From positions 146,018 to 169,747 of the forward strand of contig BEXV01000479.1 of the NCBI GenBank assembly GCA_003118195.1: a stretch of DNA of 23,730 bases, given 5' to 3'. Below the pieces are notes generated by a model. The model worked only from the letters and a program-made list of their open reading frames with translations, ran no database searches and had not been told where the DNA came from. Shown here piece by piece: positions 9,393 through 20,300 of the stretch. The number at the start of each line of letters is the position of its first letter. The stretch's first letter is position 1. A program made the translations under genes and the position numbers. This DNA comes from Hemicentrotus pulcherrimus (Eukaryota; Echinodermata; Echinoidea; Camarodonta; Strongylocentrotidae).

Positions 9393-9612
9393 TAATAATA
9401 ATAATCATAGTAAGTTCTTGTATAGCGCTCACGTTAGTCAGATATGACCCTCCTGGAGCTCCCGATTATTACCCTGGCTTTAGCATGGCTGCCATATACG
9501 GCGCTCTAGCATTTCAAGGAATAAATTCCTACCAGGTACCCATTTACTTCACCTGGGTGGAGTGTGGCAAATGTAGATCAATGCCTTGCCAAAGGACATT
9601 AGTGTCCATGAA
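9393..9612 (-). mobile_element. tRNA-derived SINE-like element, copy 2 (head truncated)
   Basis: Same family and orientation as 1195-1456. The TTA-type tail (taataataataatcatag on +) is at the left. The shared body includes tttcaaggaataaattccta and catttacttcacctgggtgg. The homology fades after about 9612 before the tRNA-like B box, so the head is missing. It also carries gtatagcgctcac next to the tail, comparable with aaatagcgcctta in copy 1. It interrupts the octamer array between units 1 and 2 and is therefore younger than that array. Confidence 0.7.
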
Positions 9613-9734
9613 TATTGATCAATAATGAAGTTTCCCTTAATATTCACCTTTTGCAATCAAATTTAAATAGCCTTTTATGTTGTATATCAAATATTAAGGA
9701 CATAACTCCGGCTCATAACTAAGATTAGAATACC

Positions 9735-9960
9735 TGTATATAGAATTTTTAGCAATTTGTTGTCACAGTTAACAAAAAGCTCACCCCGCTGTACGAATGC
9801 ATGCATATTTATTATCTACATTTGCATGTTTGATAGATTACAAAGACTAGCTTGTATATACTGTTATGGTGATTAACATATTCAAATTTATGCTGACGTA
9901 TACCCCAACGTTTCCGAGAGTAAACTTTTTTAGTAACTGTACACAAAATATACACTTGGA
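9735..9960 (+). repeat. Octamer-array unit 2 (diverged)
   Basis: Clear but diverged homology with units 3 and 4: tatagaattt, then caccccgctgtacgaatgc, atttgcatgtttgat, acatattcaaattt, ccaacgttt and agtaactgtaca, all in the same order and similar spacing. The octamer ATTTGCAT is at 9820-9827 and the CACCCC box at about 9782-9787. By eye the identity looks moderate. Confidence 0.6.
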
Positions 9961-10036
9961 AAGCAAATAAACATAGGTTTACCTTCTAAGTGATATATGA
10001 TAAAATTTCTGCCCACAACTAGAGCACTAGACTAAA

Positions 10037-10071
10037 TCAGGGATATGAGAATTAAACTCTCATATCCCTGA
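10037..10071 (+). other. Perfect 14-bp stem, 7-nt loop hairpin
   Basis: The arms tcagggatatgaga and tctcatatccctga are exact complements around the loop attaaac. Flanks do not extend the pairing. It is a single occurrence, not present in the matching place of units 3 and 4. It could be a small inverted duplication or a structured RNA element. Confidence 0.6.
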
Positions 10072-10282
10072 CAAGATGTGCATGAAATCACAGAAATTTG
10101 TATGGAGTTCCGTAACGCTTGCCGACTCGGTTCCCGATATAGGAGACAGAGGAAAGGGTTCCTCTGGAGAGTGGTATAAGAACATAGATGATTATACAAC
10201 TCTGAAGAGTAGTACGCGTGAGGATAGTTTGTACCGCAGACGGCCTCTACATAATTTATTCAAATCCGTTCTCTTTCATTGA

Positions 10283-10771
10283 TCAAGGATTGATAGTTTG
10301 TCATATCTTAACTTTCTATCTAAATATATAACTGTCATCAATTCTTGATATGTCAGTCATATCTAAGATTCCAAAACTAAGTGGAGCCATCCTACCCACC
10401 CATGGCACTTTTCTCCGGGTAATGTAGAATTTAAACCATTTTCTTGTAACAGGTACTAAAAGAACCCACCCCTTCTGTACGACTAATGCATATTCATTAC
10501 ATATATTTGCATGTTTTTTAAACTATAGATTCAAACCAAAACTAGTGAATAAGTATTGTTATTCTAATTGAAACATTCAAATTATTGGTCATGCATTTGC
10601 AAACGTTTGTAAAAGGTGATATTGTTTATTAACTGTAACATAAAATTGCTGTCAATTGTATACGACTCCAAAAACATGCTACAGGGAGGGTGGGACGGCA
10701 ACAGCTTGATTTTGAGAACCAGAAACGTTTTAGAAAGAGTTTTATCATTGATAGATTTCATTGATCACATA
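10283..10771 (+). repeat. Octamer-array unit 3 (489-bp tandem copy A)
   Basis: Copy A of a tandem duplication, highly similar to copy B starting 489 bp later across its whole length. Landmarks in order are tcaaggattgatagtttgtc, ccaaaactaagtggagccat, cacttttctccgggtaat, aacccaccccttctgtacga, the octamer ATTTGCAT (10505-10512), ttaactgtaacataaaattg and acatgctacagggagggtgg. Copy A carries a short deletion relative to B near 10337-10350. No protein-coding signal is shared between the copies. Confidence 0.88.
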
Positions 10772-11240
10772 TCAAGGATTGATAGTTTGTCATATCTTAA
10801 CTTTCTATCTAAATATATAACTGTCATATCAAGAATTGAAAAGTTAGTCATATCTAAGTTTCCAAAACTAAGTGGAGCCATCCCACCCACCAGTGGCACT
10901 TTTCTCCGGGTAATATAGAATTTAAACCATTTTCTTGTAACAGGTACTAAAAGAACCCACCCCTTCTGTACGACTAATGCATATTCATTAAATATATTTG
11001 CATGTATTTTTTAAACTATAGCTACAAACCCTAAATAGTGAATAAGTATTGTTATTCTAATTGAAACATTCAAATTCCTGATCATGTATTTGCAAACGTT
11101 GCTAAAAGGTGATATTGCTTATTAACTGTAACATAAAATTGCTGTCATTTGTATAGGGCTCGAAAAACATGCTACAGGGAGGGTGGGGCGGCAACAGCTC
11201 GATTTTGAGAACCAGAAAAGTTTTAATAAGAGTTTCAACT
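10772..11240 (+). repeat. Octamer-array unit 4 (489-bp tandem copy B)
   Basis: Copy B of the tandem duplication. It keeps every landmark of copy A, including the CACCCC box and ATTTGCAT at 10996-11003, and ends near gttttaataagagtttc. It also contains an internal direct repeat about 57 bp apart (catatcaaggattgatag... at 10768 and catatcaagaattgaaaag... at 10825), each followed by gtcatatct. The 100-codon open frame over 10616-10918 spans the junction of A and B and is not conserved as a protein. Confidence 0.88.
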
Positions 11241-11435
11241 TTGTTACATATCAAACTCTAGCAATTGTGATCCTGCCAACAATTCTAATTGATGATATTC
11301 AAAACTGTTTAAAACTTGATCACTGAAGAATGAAAATCATTGATAGATAGATTTCTTCCCATATAATATGACAATATTTCAAAATATGTATGTTTGTATT
11401 CTAATATATCTTCTTCGTATACTCTTAAAAGCAGG

Positions 11436-11460
11436 TATATATATATATATATATATATAT
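11436..11460. repeat. (TA)n microsatellite
   Basis: About twelve uninterrupted TA dinucleotides, between the tandem copies and the last diverged array member. Length is likely polymorphic. Confidence 0.85.
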
Positions 11461-11659
11461 GCAGTTGTTTTTATACTTCTCTGGCTTAGTGCAAATGACC
11501 TATGGGATAGGGACTTTCTAATTGCATATCATCTGCTGGTCGAGAGCCAGAAGGGCGTTAAACCTTAAGGAAAGGTTCTGGCAAGTCGTATTGCCTCTCT
11601 CGACAACTTGTACGCTTTGCAGATTATTTTCATCTAGTTATATAAAGTCTACCTTCATT

Positions 11660-11760
11660 CATATAGTATTCAGCTGCACAATTTGTGTACAGTTACTAAA
11701 AAAAGATTCACCCCCGAGAAACGTTTGCATACTGATGACAAATATTTGCATATCAAATTA
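11660..11760 (+). repeat. Octamer-array unit 5 (diverged)
   Basis: It matches the unit core in order: atatagtatt, gtacagttactaaaaaaaga, ttcacccccgag, then gacaaatatttgcatatc with the octamer at 11744-11751. Upstream, 11530-11600 (gagagccagaagg, ggaaaggttctgg) resembles both the unit tail gagaaccagaaa and the 10140-10170 region (ggaaagggttcctctgg). That suggests the last part of another eroded unit. Confidence 0.5.
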
Positions 11761-11761
11761 A

Positions 11762-12654
11762 AATTACAAAGAACCAAACCACGTGCGTTTTCTCATTCGT
11801 GTTCAGTTCATTCATTGATCAGGCGTATTCAGGAGCTGATCTTTCTCAATGTGCTAAAGCAAGATTGAACACATACTTTCTTCTATACCTTTATACTTAA
11901 AAACCTCTTATGCCAAAATTACTACTCATTTGCATTCTTTCTTCTTTCATGTAGTCATAAATCAAACCTTTTTAGTCATCATCTCATCTATTCATTCACC
12001 AATCAATTTCTTCCTTCCATTCTTCTTTCAATATCAATCCTGCCCTTAATTTTCTTCCATTATTTTACATTTTCCTCCCTTTTCATCAGTGGCAGATTTC
12101 AGGGGGACTTGTAAAGCTAATGTGTGCCCCACCCCTTTAAAATCTAGTCTTTCATATTTAAGTTACACATTATTATTATCAAAGGGCTCCTTAAAATAGG
12201 GCAGTATCCTCACTTACACTGTATATCTTCTTTCTATATTCCATTATAACTTTCATCTAATTATTTTCTTTTGTTCTCTTAATTCTCTCTCCCCTGCACT
12301 TTCCTTCCCTTTAATCCATCATTTCTCTCTCATCTCTCCATATTTTTTTCTGTATCTCTTTCTCCCTTTCCTCCTTCTGTCCGTTCACATCCGTCTATCT
12401 CTACCTCTTTATAAGAGATACTTTGTATCAGCTCTTTTTAGCATATATGATGAATGTTTGGGTGACCAGTAAGATATATGTCAGATTTAATTCCAGCTTT
12501 CAAAATCTGCTCTGCTTTAAAAAAAAAAAATTCATTCTAGTATCTCTCACACTCATCCTATATTCCTCAACATCTTACAGAGTTAACACACAGAACATCA
12601 AATTCTCAATACAAATACAAAATTAAAAAAAAAAAAACCATAGGACGAGACATG
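11762..12654. other. Intergenic, T/C-rich on the + strand
   Basis: No gene supported. From about 11930 to 12420 the + strand is strongly pyrimidine-biased (ttcttcttt, ctctctcat, tctccctttcctcc) without a regular repeat unit. It ends with A-runs at about 12519-12530 and 12626-12638. Strand asymmetry of this kind is typical of decayed simple sequence. Confidence 0.5.
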
Positions 12655-12667
12655 TCACTTAAATATG

Positions 12668-12673
12668 TTTATT
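12668..12673 (-). terminator. Candidate CFAP70 poly(A) signal
   Basis: On the - strand AATAAA is followed about 30 nt later by a GG and a run of 13 T, a U-rich downstream element. The nearer AATAAA and ATTAAA motifs lack such an element. This is a motif-only call. Confidence 0.3.
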
Positions 12674-13886
12674 AAAACTTTCACAAATTTCATTTGAACT
12701 ACAACAATGTATAAATCTTTTAATAGTGTAAATATGGTGCATATATACATGTTTACATTATGTACATGGTGACAAAAAATACACAAATATATATTTACAA
12801 GTTACCTCAAGTAATTTGTACCAATTAGCTTGCAACTGCTTGCATGAAGACAAAGTAGCTTGGACGGAAATAGAAAATTGAATATATAGGAGCGTTTATT
12901 TTCATTCAAAGCTCAGTACTGAACATTTGCATCTACTCACAGATTAAAACATCTATTTATCAAAAGATGAATAAGAAATGAAGTATTGCTTTTGAGGGGG
13001 GAGAGGTACTCTTAAATTAGAAGGAAGATATAGACAGGATGATGTTCTTGTGGTATTGTAAAATACACTGCTCAAAGACAATTTATATCAAATTCTTATA
13101 AAACATCAGGGGTCAAACGCTGTAAGTTTTAAACGATATATCCAATGGCTACTCTTTGATATTTTTATACCTCTTCCCCTTATTATTGGTTTATTGTACC
13201 GGTATATCCCTTTCCTTTAAAAAGGAACAGATTACTACAACATCATCACAACCATTACTTGTTTAAAACACTGTTATAAGGCATCTGTTATTTTGTGTAT
13301 TGTTTTAAAAAAGCACATACATCAAAAGTTTATCGGTATCGTAACATCAATCATATCATGCACTTGCAAGAACATTATATGGATAGCCACATTTAATTCA
13401 AACTTGACCAGATTTATACAAGAATTTGAGAATTTTGATCCGTGTTTCGTAAAATCTGTTGCAAACCTTAGGAGGATTCATGGTATGAAAGAAAGTTAAA
13501 AATGCTTGACGTCAAAACATTGTTTGTCATGAAAAGCAAAATAAGCAATTGGACTCTGGAGCATGCGTTGTCTAACCCAGTGGAACTGTTATAGTTGTGA
13601 TTATTCAGGTAACATACAAGAGTGTAACAAATGATTGATTTGCCTTTAAAGGCTTGTTTTGATATGCCACAGTAAACTCCCATAAAAGCTGCGACGTTTC
13701 TGTTATTTTGTGTGTATTAATGGCAATTATCTGAATGAGACTTTAATGATACTAATATGCACACCCCCCTCCCCCCCCCATCCCCCTTCCCCACTTCCAA
13801 AATAAAAGATACCATTCTCTGCATTAAGAGTCAGGTAGAGTTTGCGGCATCGCCACCAGTATACACCTTATAACTTATTAATCATT

Positions 13887-13992
13887 CATTCATTCATCGA
13901 TTCAAAAAGTCAGAACCACCTTCCACTTACGACGGGCATTACCTAATTTCCTTACTCAGAACTGGAGGTTACCCAAGCCCACCTCCTCCTGT
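13887..13992 (-). pseudogene. Partial tandem copy of CFAP70 terminal exon end
   Basis: A segment of about 106 bp is repeated at 14010-14119, offset 123-127 bp. Both contain cattcatcgattc, gaaccaccttccactt, ttactcagaactgg and aagcccacctcctcctg on +. On the - strand this copy encodes EEVGLGNLQF and a stop (13958-13956), against [10 protein letters not shown] and a stop in the real exon. It lacks an open connection upstream, so it is a broken duplicate lying in the 3' flank of the true stop. Confidence 0.85.
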
Positions 13993-14082
13993 GAATTTAA
14001 CCGATTCCTCATCCATTCATCGATTCCAGAAGTCGGAACCACCTTCCACTTCGGACGGAAGAGTGCTACCTAGTGTCCTTAC

Positions 14083-14313
14083 TCAGAACTGGGGGTTACC
14101 GAAGCCCACCTCCTCCTGGGTCTTGTGGACCTCCTCCAGGAGACCCTCGTCAGCCAGACCGACCTTGAGGGCGTACTTGTAGGCTTGCTCTGCCTCCTGC
14201 TGGCGAGCGGTCCTCAGGCACACCAGGGACAAGTAGCCCCAGACCTCAGGGTCGCTGTTGTTCAGGATGTTGGCCTCGCAGAGGGCATCTTCCGCCTCTG
14301 ACAGCTCCCCAAG
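14083..14313 (-). CDS. CFAP70: CFAP70 exon h: terminal TPR and stop
   Basis: 231 bp, phase 0, 76 codons plus TGA at 14085-14083. The acceptor is gatctgcag. It reads [20 protein letters not shown], a full TPR ([20 protein letters not shown] then [10 protein letters not shown]), and a final helix ending [10 protein letters not shown]. The end of this exon has been tandemly duplicated just downstream (13887-13992). Confidence 0.93.
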   Translation of the reverse strand, partial: LGELSEAEDALCEANILNNSDPEVWGYLSLVCLRTARQQEAEQAYKYALKVGLADEGLLEEVHKTQEEVGFGNPQF

Positions 14314-17300
14314 CTGCAGATCAAAAAGGGACAGAGAGACCAGTTGACAAGATTTCTTTTCTTCCTTATCAATTTTTGATATATTAATTTTGATGTTATT
14401 GTTATATTTTTGTTATGTTTTTCCTGTTATGTTATGTTTTTCTTGTTATAATTTGTAATATTTTCTTACACTGTATAATATGTTATGTGTATACTTGTTA
14501 AGGGGTCATTTTCATTAAGCCAAGTAGAGCTTTTAATGCCAATATTATTCATATGTAAATGTTATTGATTTGTAAATTGTTTTTAAAGTGGAAATAAATT
14601 GAATTGAATTGAATTGAATTGAATAAAACTGCAACCCGCAAAGGATATGTTCATTTCAAGTCTCTTTTCTCTTCACTTCTTGTCCTACTATTACTTGAAC
14701 TTAATAAATAAATCATAATACTGATTGATGGAAACACCGAGACTAATGGACTAATCGATCTTGAGCTACAAACCGATAAGAAATAAATTACCTTTCCCTG
14801 ACAATTTGTTACATATAAAAATGAAAAACAAACTACAGTTCCAAAATGGTTAGGAGTCCTTTCTAGCACATAAATTAATATACAAATAATACACATCATT
14901 TTGTTTGGGCATTAGTAAGAATTACCCACACAAGGCCTTTGGAACAGTCTAACATGCCCGAGGCGATAGCCGAGGGTATTTTGACTGTTTTGAAGGTACC
15001 GAGTGTGGGTAATTTTACTAATGCTCAAACAAAATGATGTGTATTATTTGTTTTATAAGATTATGTTTTATTTGTTTTATAAAATGATGTTTTATAACAT
15101 GATTTTACTAATGACCAGTCATTATCAAGATTTCGTGTTAGGCAAAATAAATGCCTGGTCACGTGTACGCTCTCAACCAATCATTTGACTAGGATCCACG
15201 TCATCATCTTTTAAAACATTATACACATAGTATCTAATTAATCTTTTGGTAAAATAATAACATCATGGTACCTAGCTACTAGAGACTCTTAGACTTACCC
15301 TGAAGCAAGCGATGCCCACACCAAGCCAAGAGATACACGACGGTGAGTTCTTACAGGCAAGCAGGAATGTTATCTTCGATTTATCATACTGTTGATTAAA
15401 ACAAAAAACAGAAGATAGACCTCTCAAATGGCTTGTCATTGACCATTACTATACTCCCCAATAATAGACATACTTGCTATTATGCCAATTATGGTGCCGA
15501 GATAATCCCATTCATGTAAATGCCACCCAGACCTAGATCAAAGGAATATATATTGCCATTGAAATCTCAAAGAGTTGATTCAGGTTCAGAACTCATAATA
15601 CTCGTTGACATTTGCGTTAAACAAGGCAAACAGAATTCAGAATATCTCAAGGCAAATTACAAATTCAGTGTACTTCATATTCCTGTACATAGAAGTGTTA
15701 AGATAAAGCAAGGAATCTATGGTTCACGACAATAGTCCTGATACAAACAAAAATTGAAATTTTCCTGCAAAATAAGTTTTGCTTACAGCTACCGGTCAAT
15801 CTAGTCAGCATAAACATTCACCCATTTAAATGTTAGGATTCCTGGAAGAAATTTCAATTGTTGTAAAGACATTTTTGGCTTGCACCCAGTAAATAAAGAA
15901 GGCATACTCGATCTTATAATTAAAAAGAAGGCATACTCGATCTTATAACTAAAAAGAAGGCATACTCAATCTTATAATTAAAAAGAAGGCATACTCGATC
16001 TTATAATTAAAAAGAAGTCAGAACAACATTTTGGAACCAGGGAACACTAATTTCCCCAGTAGCACACCTCTTTTTATTCTGTATTTTTATTGAATAGTGA
16101 ATAGGCGACTGCATCAACTATGAGCAGGATTAGAGATGGGTTCATTACCTGTCCATCTTGTAGATAGATGGATGCCAGACGGAGGTAGATGGCATGCATC
16201 TCTCGGGCGTCAGTCACGAAGGAGAGCGTTCTCTCGTAGCAGTCCTTGGCCTCCTCAAAGTTACCCTGGAGGTAGCGAAGATGGCCCAAGAAGGACCAGG
16301 CATCAGGGTCCTGAAACAAAATCAAGGACTTGTGTTTTAGAGAAAAGGAGATCTACATGACTTCGGGAAGAGAGAAGCTTGGAAAGTGCATGAAAGGATC
16401 TTTCAGTTTAACTTTCTGATTGATAAAAACTTGCCTGAATGAAAAAATCAAGTAGACTCTGCAGTAAATAGGTAGCCAAGTGACCCACTGTGGTAAGTCT
16501 TATCTGAGGGATGGACTATGTAATATATGATCGAAGGCTACAAAGCAAAGAGTCGGTTTTGAATCCTACACATTCCAGCTCCAAAAGGACTACGCTAACT
16601 CAAGAGACTTGAGGATTTACTAAATTTATCCTTGTGTTCAAATAATGTGCTACAATATATTTGTGAATATCAGGAAGTATCCACTAACTACAGGAGTGAC
16701 TACCACCTCTAAAATATTAATAAAAAAACTGCAGCAAACGACATTAACCAAAATTTTCAGCACAAAAATTTTTTGCAAGATGACAGGGACTTGCAATGCA
16801 TATTCACACAATGCATTGCCACTCCAGCTTATTCTGGCCTGTTGTTGAATTTCTTAAAACCCTACAACAATTATAATGAAATTTGCAATGATTACATCCT
16901 CATGAAAAAAGCATATAGGGTTTGTACCTTGTAGATAGGGCCTAAAAAAAAAAAAAGATGTTGTATTGTCCTTTGCATCCAACAAAAAATTGAAATCGAT
17001 GGTTAGCTTTTTAACAAAGCATTAAAAACTGAGAAATATCAGCCCAAAGAGGGAGTTTTAAATGTTTTTAAAGTTTAAAAAAAAAAAAAAGATTTCTGAC
17101 TGACCAACCGACCCATGTTTTGGCACCTAAAGGGCAATACATCTTTTTTTGATTAGGCCTAAGCTATCTTGGATGATTCTAGGTCACTGACTAGAAATAA
17201 AGAAAGAAGAAAACAGAATGCCTTACCTGATAGTTGAGCACCAGTGCTTGGTTGAGGCTCTCGTTAGCTTCCTCTAAGGCTTTCTTCTGTAGCTTGAGTC

Positions 17301-20300
17301 TGGCCAGGGCTACGTGATAGGCCGTAGTGGGTCCACCCATCGGGTCCAGCAACTCATGGGCCAGGGCACGCTCACAGAACTAGCAACAAGTCCAGAGTGA
17401 ATGGGAAGGGAGAATTTTAGTACAGAGTCAACAAAACAAAAAAAATAGAATTGTTTAGAAACCAATATACATGGACAATTTTAGATTGGTAAAAATAAAA
17501 AGGAGGGATCTTAAAAAAGAAGGATAAGCCAACATTCAATTCAACAATTGATACATATTATAACCATGTGAAAAAAAATGAAGATTTTTGTTTTCTTCAC
17601 CGAAATTCATGTAATGCATGCACCTTGTTGAGAAGAATGATATTAATATCATTTCGCAGTTTCATCAAAATGCATAAAATTCATGTTTGTTGATCCCACA
17701 GAGATGTCTCAGAAAGAACAATGAAATCTAGCCTAACCAATTTTGTTTAAATAATTGATTTTTAGTTATAAACAAGACAAAACAAAAACATCCCTAAAGA
17801 AACAATGCTTTGAAATGTAACTATACATGTACATTAGTTTGGCCGTATTGTGCTTCATTTTTTCCTTATTTGAAATTGAAATAAGTCTTGCGTTTGTGTA
17901 GAGTGCAATATTGAAAAAAATCCTTATGTCAAAAATATAAAGAGGGCTAGATATCAAAGTGCCTCATCCTCCTACCTGCATGCCTTTGACCTCCAGCAGG
18001 AACTCCACAGCAAGCATGAAGATGGTGGTCTCCGGGACCGGAGGGCTTTCTTTCTGGGCGACCACACCTTCCTCCTCCCCTTCCGCTTGTGGTTCAGCAG
18101 CCACCCCAGAGCCCGGCCGACTGACGGCCTTGATGCTGCCCGCTCGCTGGCTGGTGGCACTGGTTGTTCGCTTGACCTGCTCCGGACCTAAGAGAGTGCG
18201 ACGACGATGATGATTATGACGATGGGGATGAACTTTGATATATTCATTCACTTTAATATAAATGGATTAAAATTTTGTGAGATTTGATATGCATGGCGAT
18301 GAAAAAGATAAGAAAAAAAAAAGCGATTGCAGATGATTGGCAGTTGTTGAGGGACAGTTTATAGGTTATTATACTTTTTTTTGTTTCAACTTGTTCAAAC
18401 ATCATAAGAGATTTTCATTATCATGAAATGATGACATGGACAGATAATGTTAGTATCATGATCACCGATAGCATGAATAAAAACTACATTATGAAAATAT
18501 GAATTTTGGTAATGACTTTGCATGTAAATGAAATAGCTTGTGAAACATAGAGACAATAAGACGGTGTCCTTAAAACTGATATACTTAAGTACTCAAATAT
18601 CAATGTTGTTGCATTTTAAGAAAGCAAAATCAGAATTTGCTCTGAGTTTAAGTAATAGAGGCCAGACAAATACAAACTACCAATTGGAACTATTTATGTG
18701 TCAATACTAGTCTACTTAAGACGATAGGTACAACCTATAAAAAGAGATACAGCATGACTGGAGCTATTTCAGGGCCAACTAATCCTGTCAGAAGAATATG
18801 TGGTGTTAGAGCAGATAACAAAGTTTTTGTATAAATATACGAGACTTTGAATCATGTTATATACATAGTCAGAAATGTGCAGCTTTCAAATTTCTGATTT
18901 CTCTTTGCTTATTGTTCAGCTACATCATATTATCGACCAAAGTTTTTAGACACTTAACCATTTCTTTGTAGTCTTAAAGAGCTAGGTGTAAATTTTCTGT
19001 GATTTTGTAATACAATATTTAGCGTAATCCCAGACCTCCAGATTTTCTTTACATTGTTAAGAATATAAAGTCTGCATTTTTAAGTACTACCAGTAATACT
19101 AGAGGCAGAAATAAATTGTTTTTAAATATTTATATGATAATACAAAAGAAAACTGTCAAGTGCTAGATTCTGCACAGCTTAGTTTTTTCGCTGACGTGCA
19201 TATATCATTAAAACTTCACACAGTGTTTTATTAACACACACAATTTAAGGATAAGTAAATAGATATACATATTATAAGGAGGGTAATAAAGAAGGAAACT
19301 ATTCTATTTTGTTGATGGGACAGGTGGAGGGGGAGGGGGGAGAGGGTGGAGGAGGAGGAGGAAGGAGGTGGGGAGACCGGCGGCCGGGGGAGGGGGAGGG
19401 GGAGGATGTTAGAAATGCATTTCCCCTCATCACATTTTGGTGGTAGAGTACAATATCAGGTTTATATACTTACAGTACACAATTTGCACACTGCTTTTCC
19501 CTTTTCCCCCTTTCATTTGTTAAATTATTCTCTCTGAGTACTTTTATGCAATCTGATGAATACATCCATAGTAGCTTCACACAAAGAAAGCAGTGGATAA
19601 CCAATCAACTCATCATTTTGGTATGTGCAAATTGGACATTATACACAATTGCCTGCCCTCTTTGACCATTTGCCTCAGGCAACCAAAAATGTGCTCATAA
19701 GTACATTAATACTTGTAAGCATTTCATGATTATCTCTACAAAAGCAAGATACATGCTTATAACATACAGTTTAGTTAGTTTCAAAGTTTTCACCCAGCAA
19801 ATTTGATGTGCTAGCTGGCAAGTCGTTAAGTCAGCAGATAGTTATGCGAATTAAAGAAACATATCAAGCCCAATGCACATTCATATAGTACACTCTGACT
19901 GCAAGATACTTTTTGAAGAAACTGCAATGTCAATAGATTTGAAAATTTGTAGTAAAATTTTTAATCAAAATTTTTCTGAATCAGGTTTGTATTCATCAAA
20001 CATGAGTACCGGGTAGTGAAATCTACAACTAATAGGTGTTGGGTATTCCAGCCAAGAAAAAAAGCCTGATCAGCTGCAAACTGTAGCAACGGCAGAACAG
20101 TTGCTAGACTATTTCCAATTTGATACCAATGTAGCATTCACTCCAACAACAAAAAGACCTGAAATACCTTGCAATTTTAGATTTCACTTTTCATATTAGC
20201 CATAAAAAGCTTCATAACAAATCTGTATGCATAAAATTTCAATTCATATATTATTGCAGTTTATTCTAACATTGGATTGCAGTCGAATGTACAGGGAGTG

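Larger units (their letters stand above)
12655..14082 (-). other. CFAP70: Probable CFAP70 3' UTR (long form) and flank
   Basis: The region between the CFAP70 stop codon and the best candidate poly(A) signal on the - strand. It contains a poly-C patch on + at about 13766-13795 and the partial copy of the terminal exon at 13887-13992. No coding signal is seen. The length is uncertain because an ATTAAA at 13747-13742 and AATAAA motifs at 13195-13190 and 12900-12895 offer shorter ends. Confidence 0.3.

Noticed and set aside
10616..10918. 100-codon open frame across the tandem array
   Set aside because: It spans the junction of the two copies and the equivalent frame is not preserved in both.
15898..16013. 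CRISPR-like 29-bp repeats
   Set aside because: The repeats abut each other with no spacers and lie in a eukaryotic intron.
17959..18251. Open frames on + and in a second - frame over 17.96-18.25 kb
   Set aside because: Shadows of CFAP70 exon d, which has matching splice sites and phase only in the frame I annotated.
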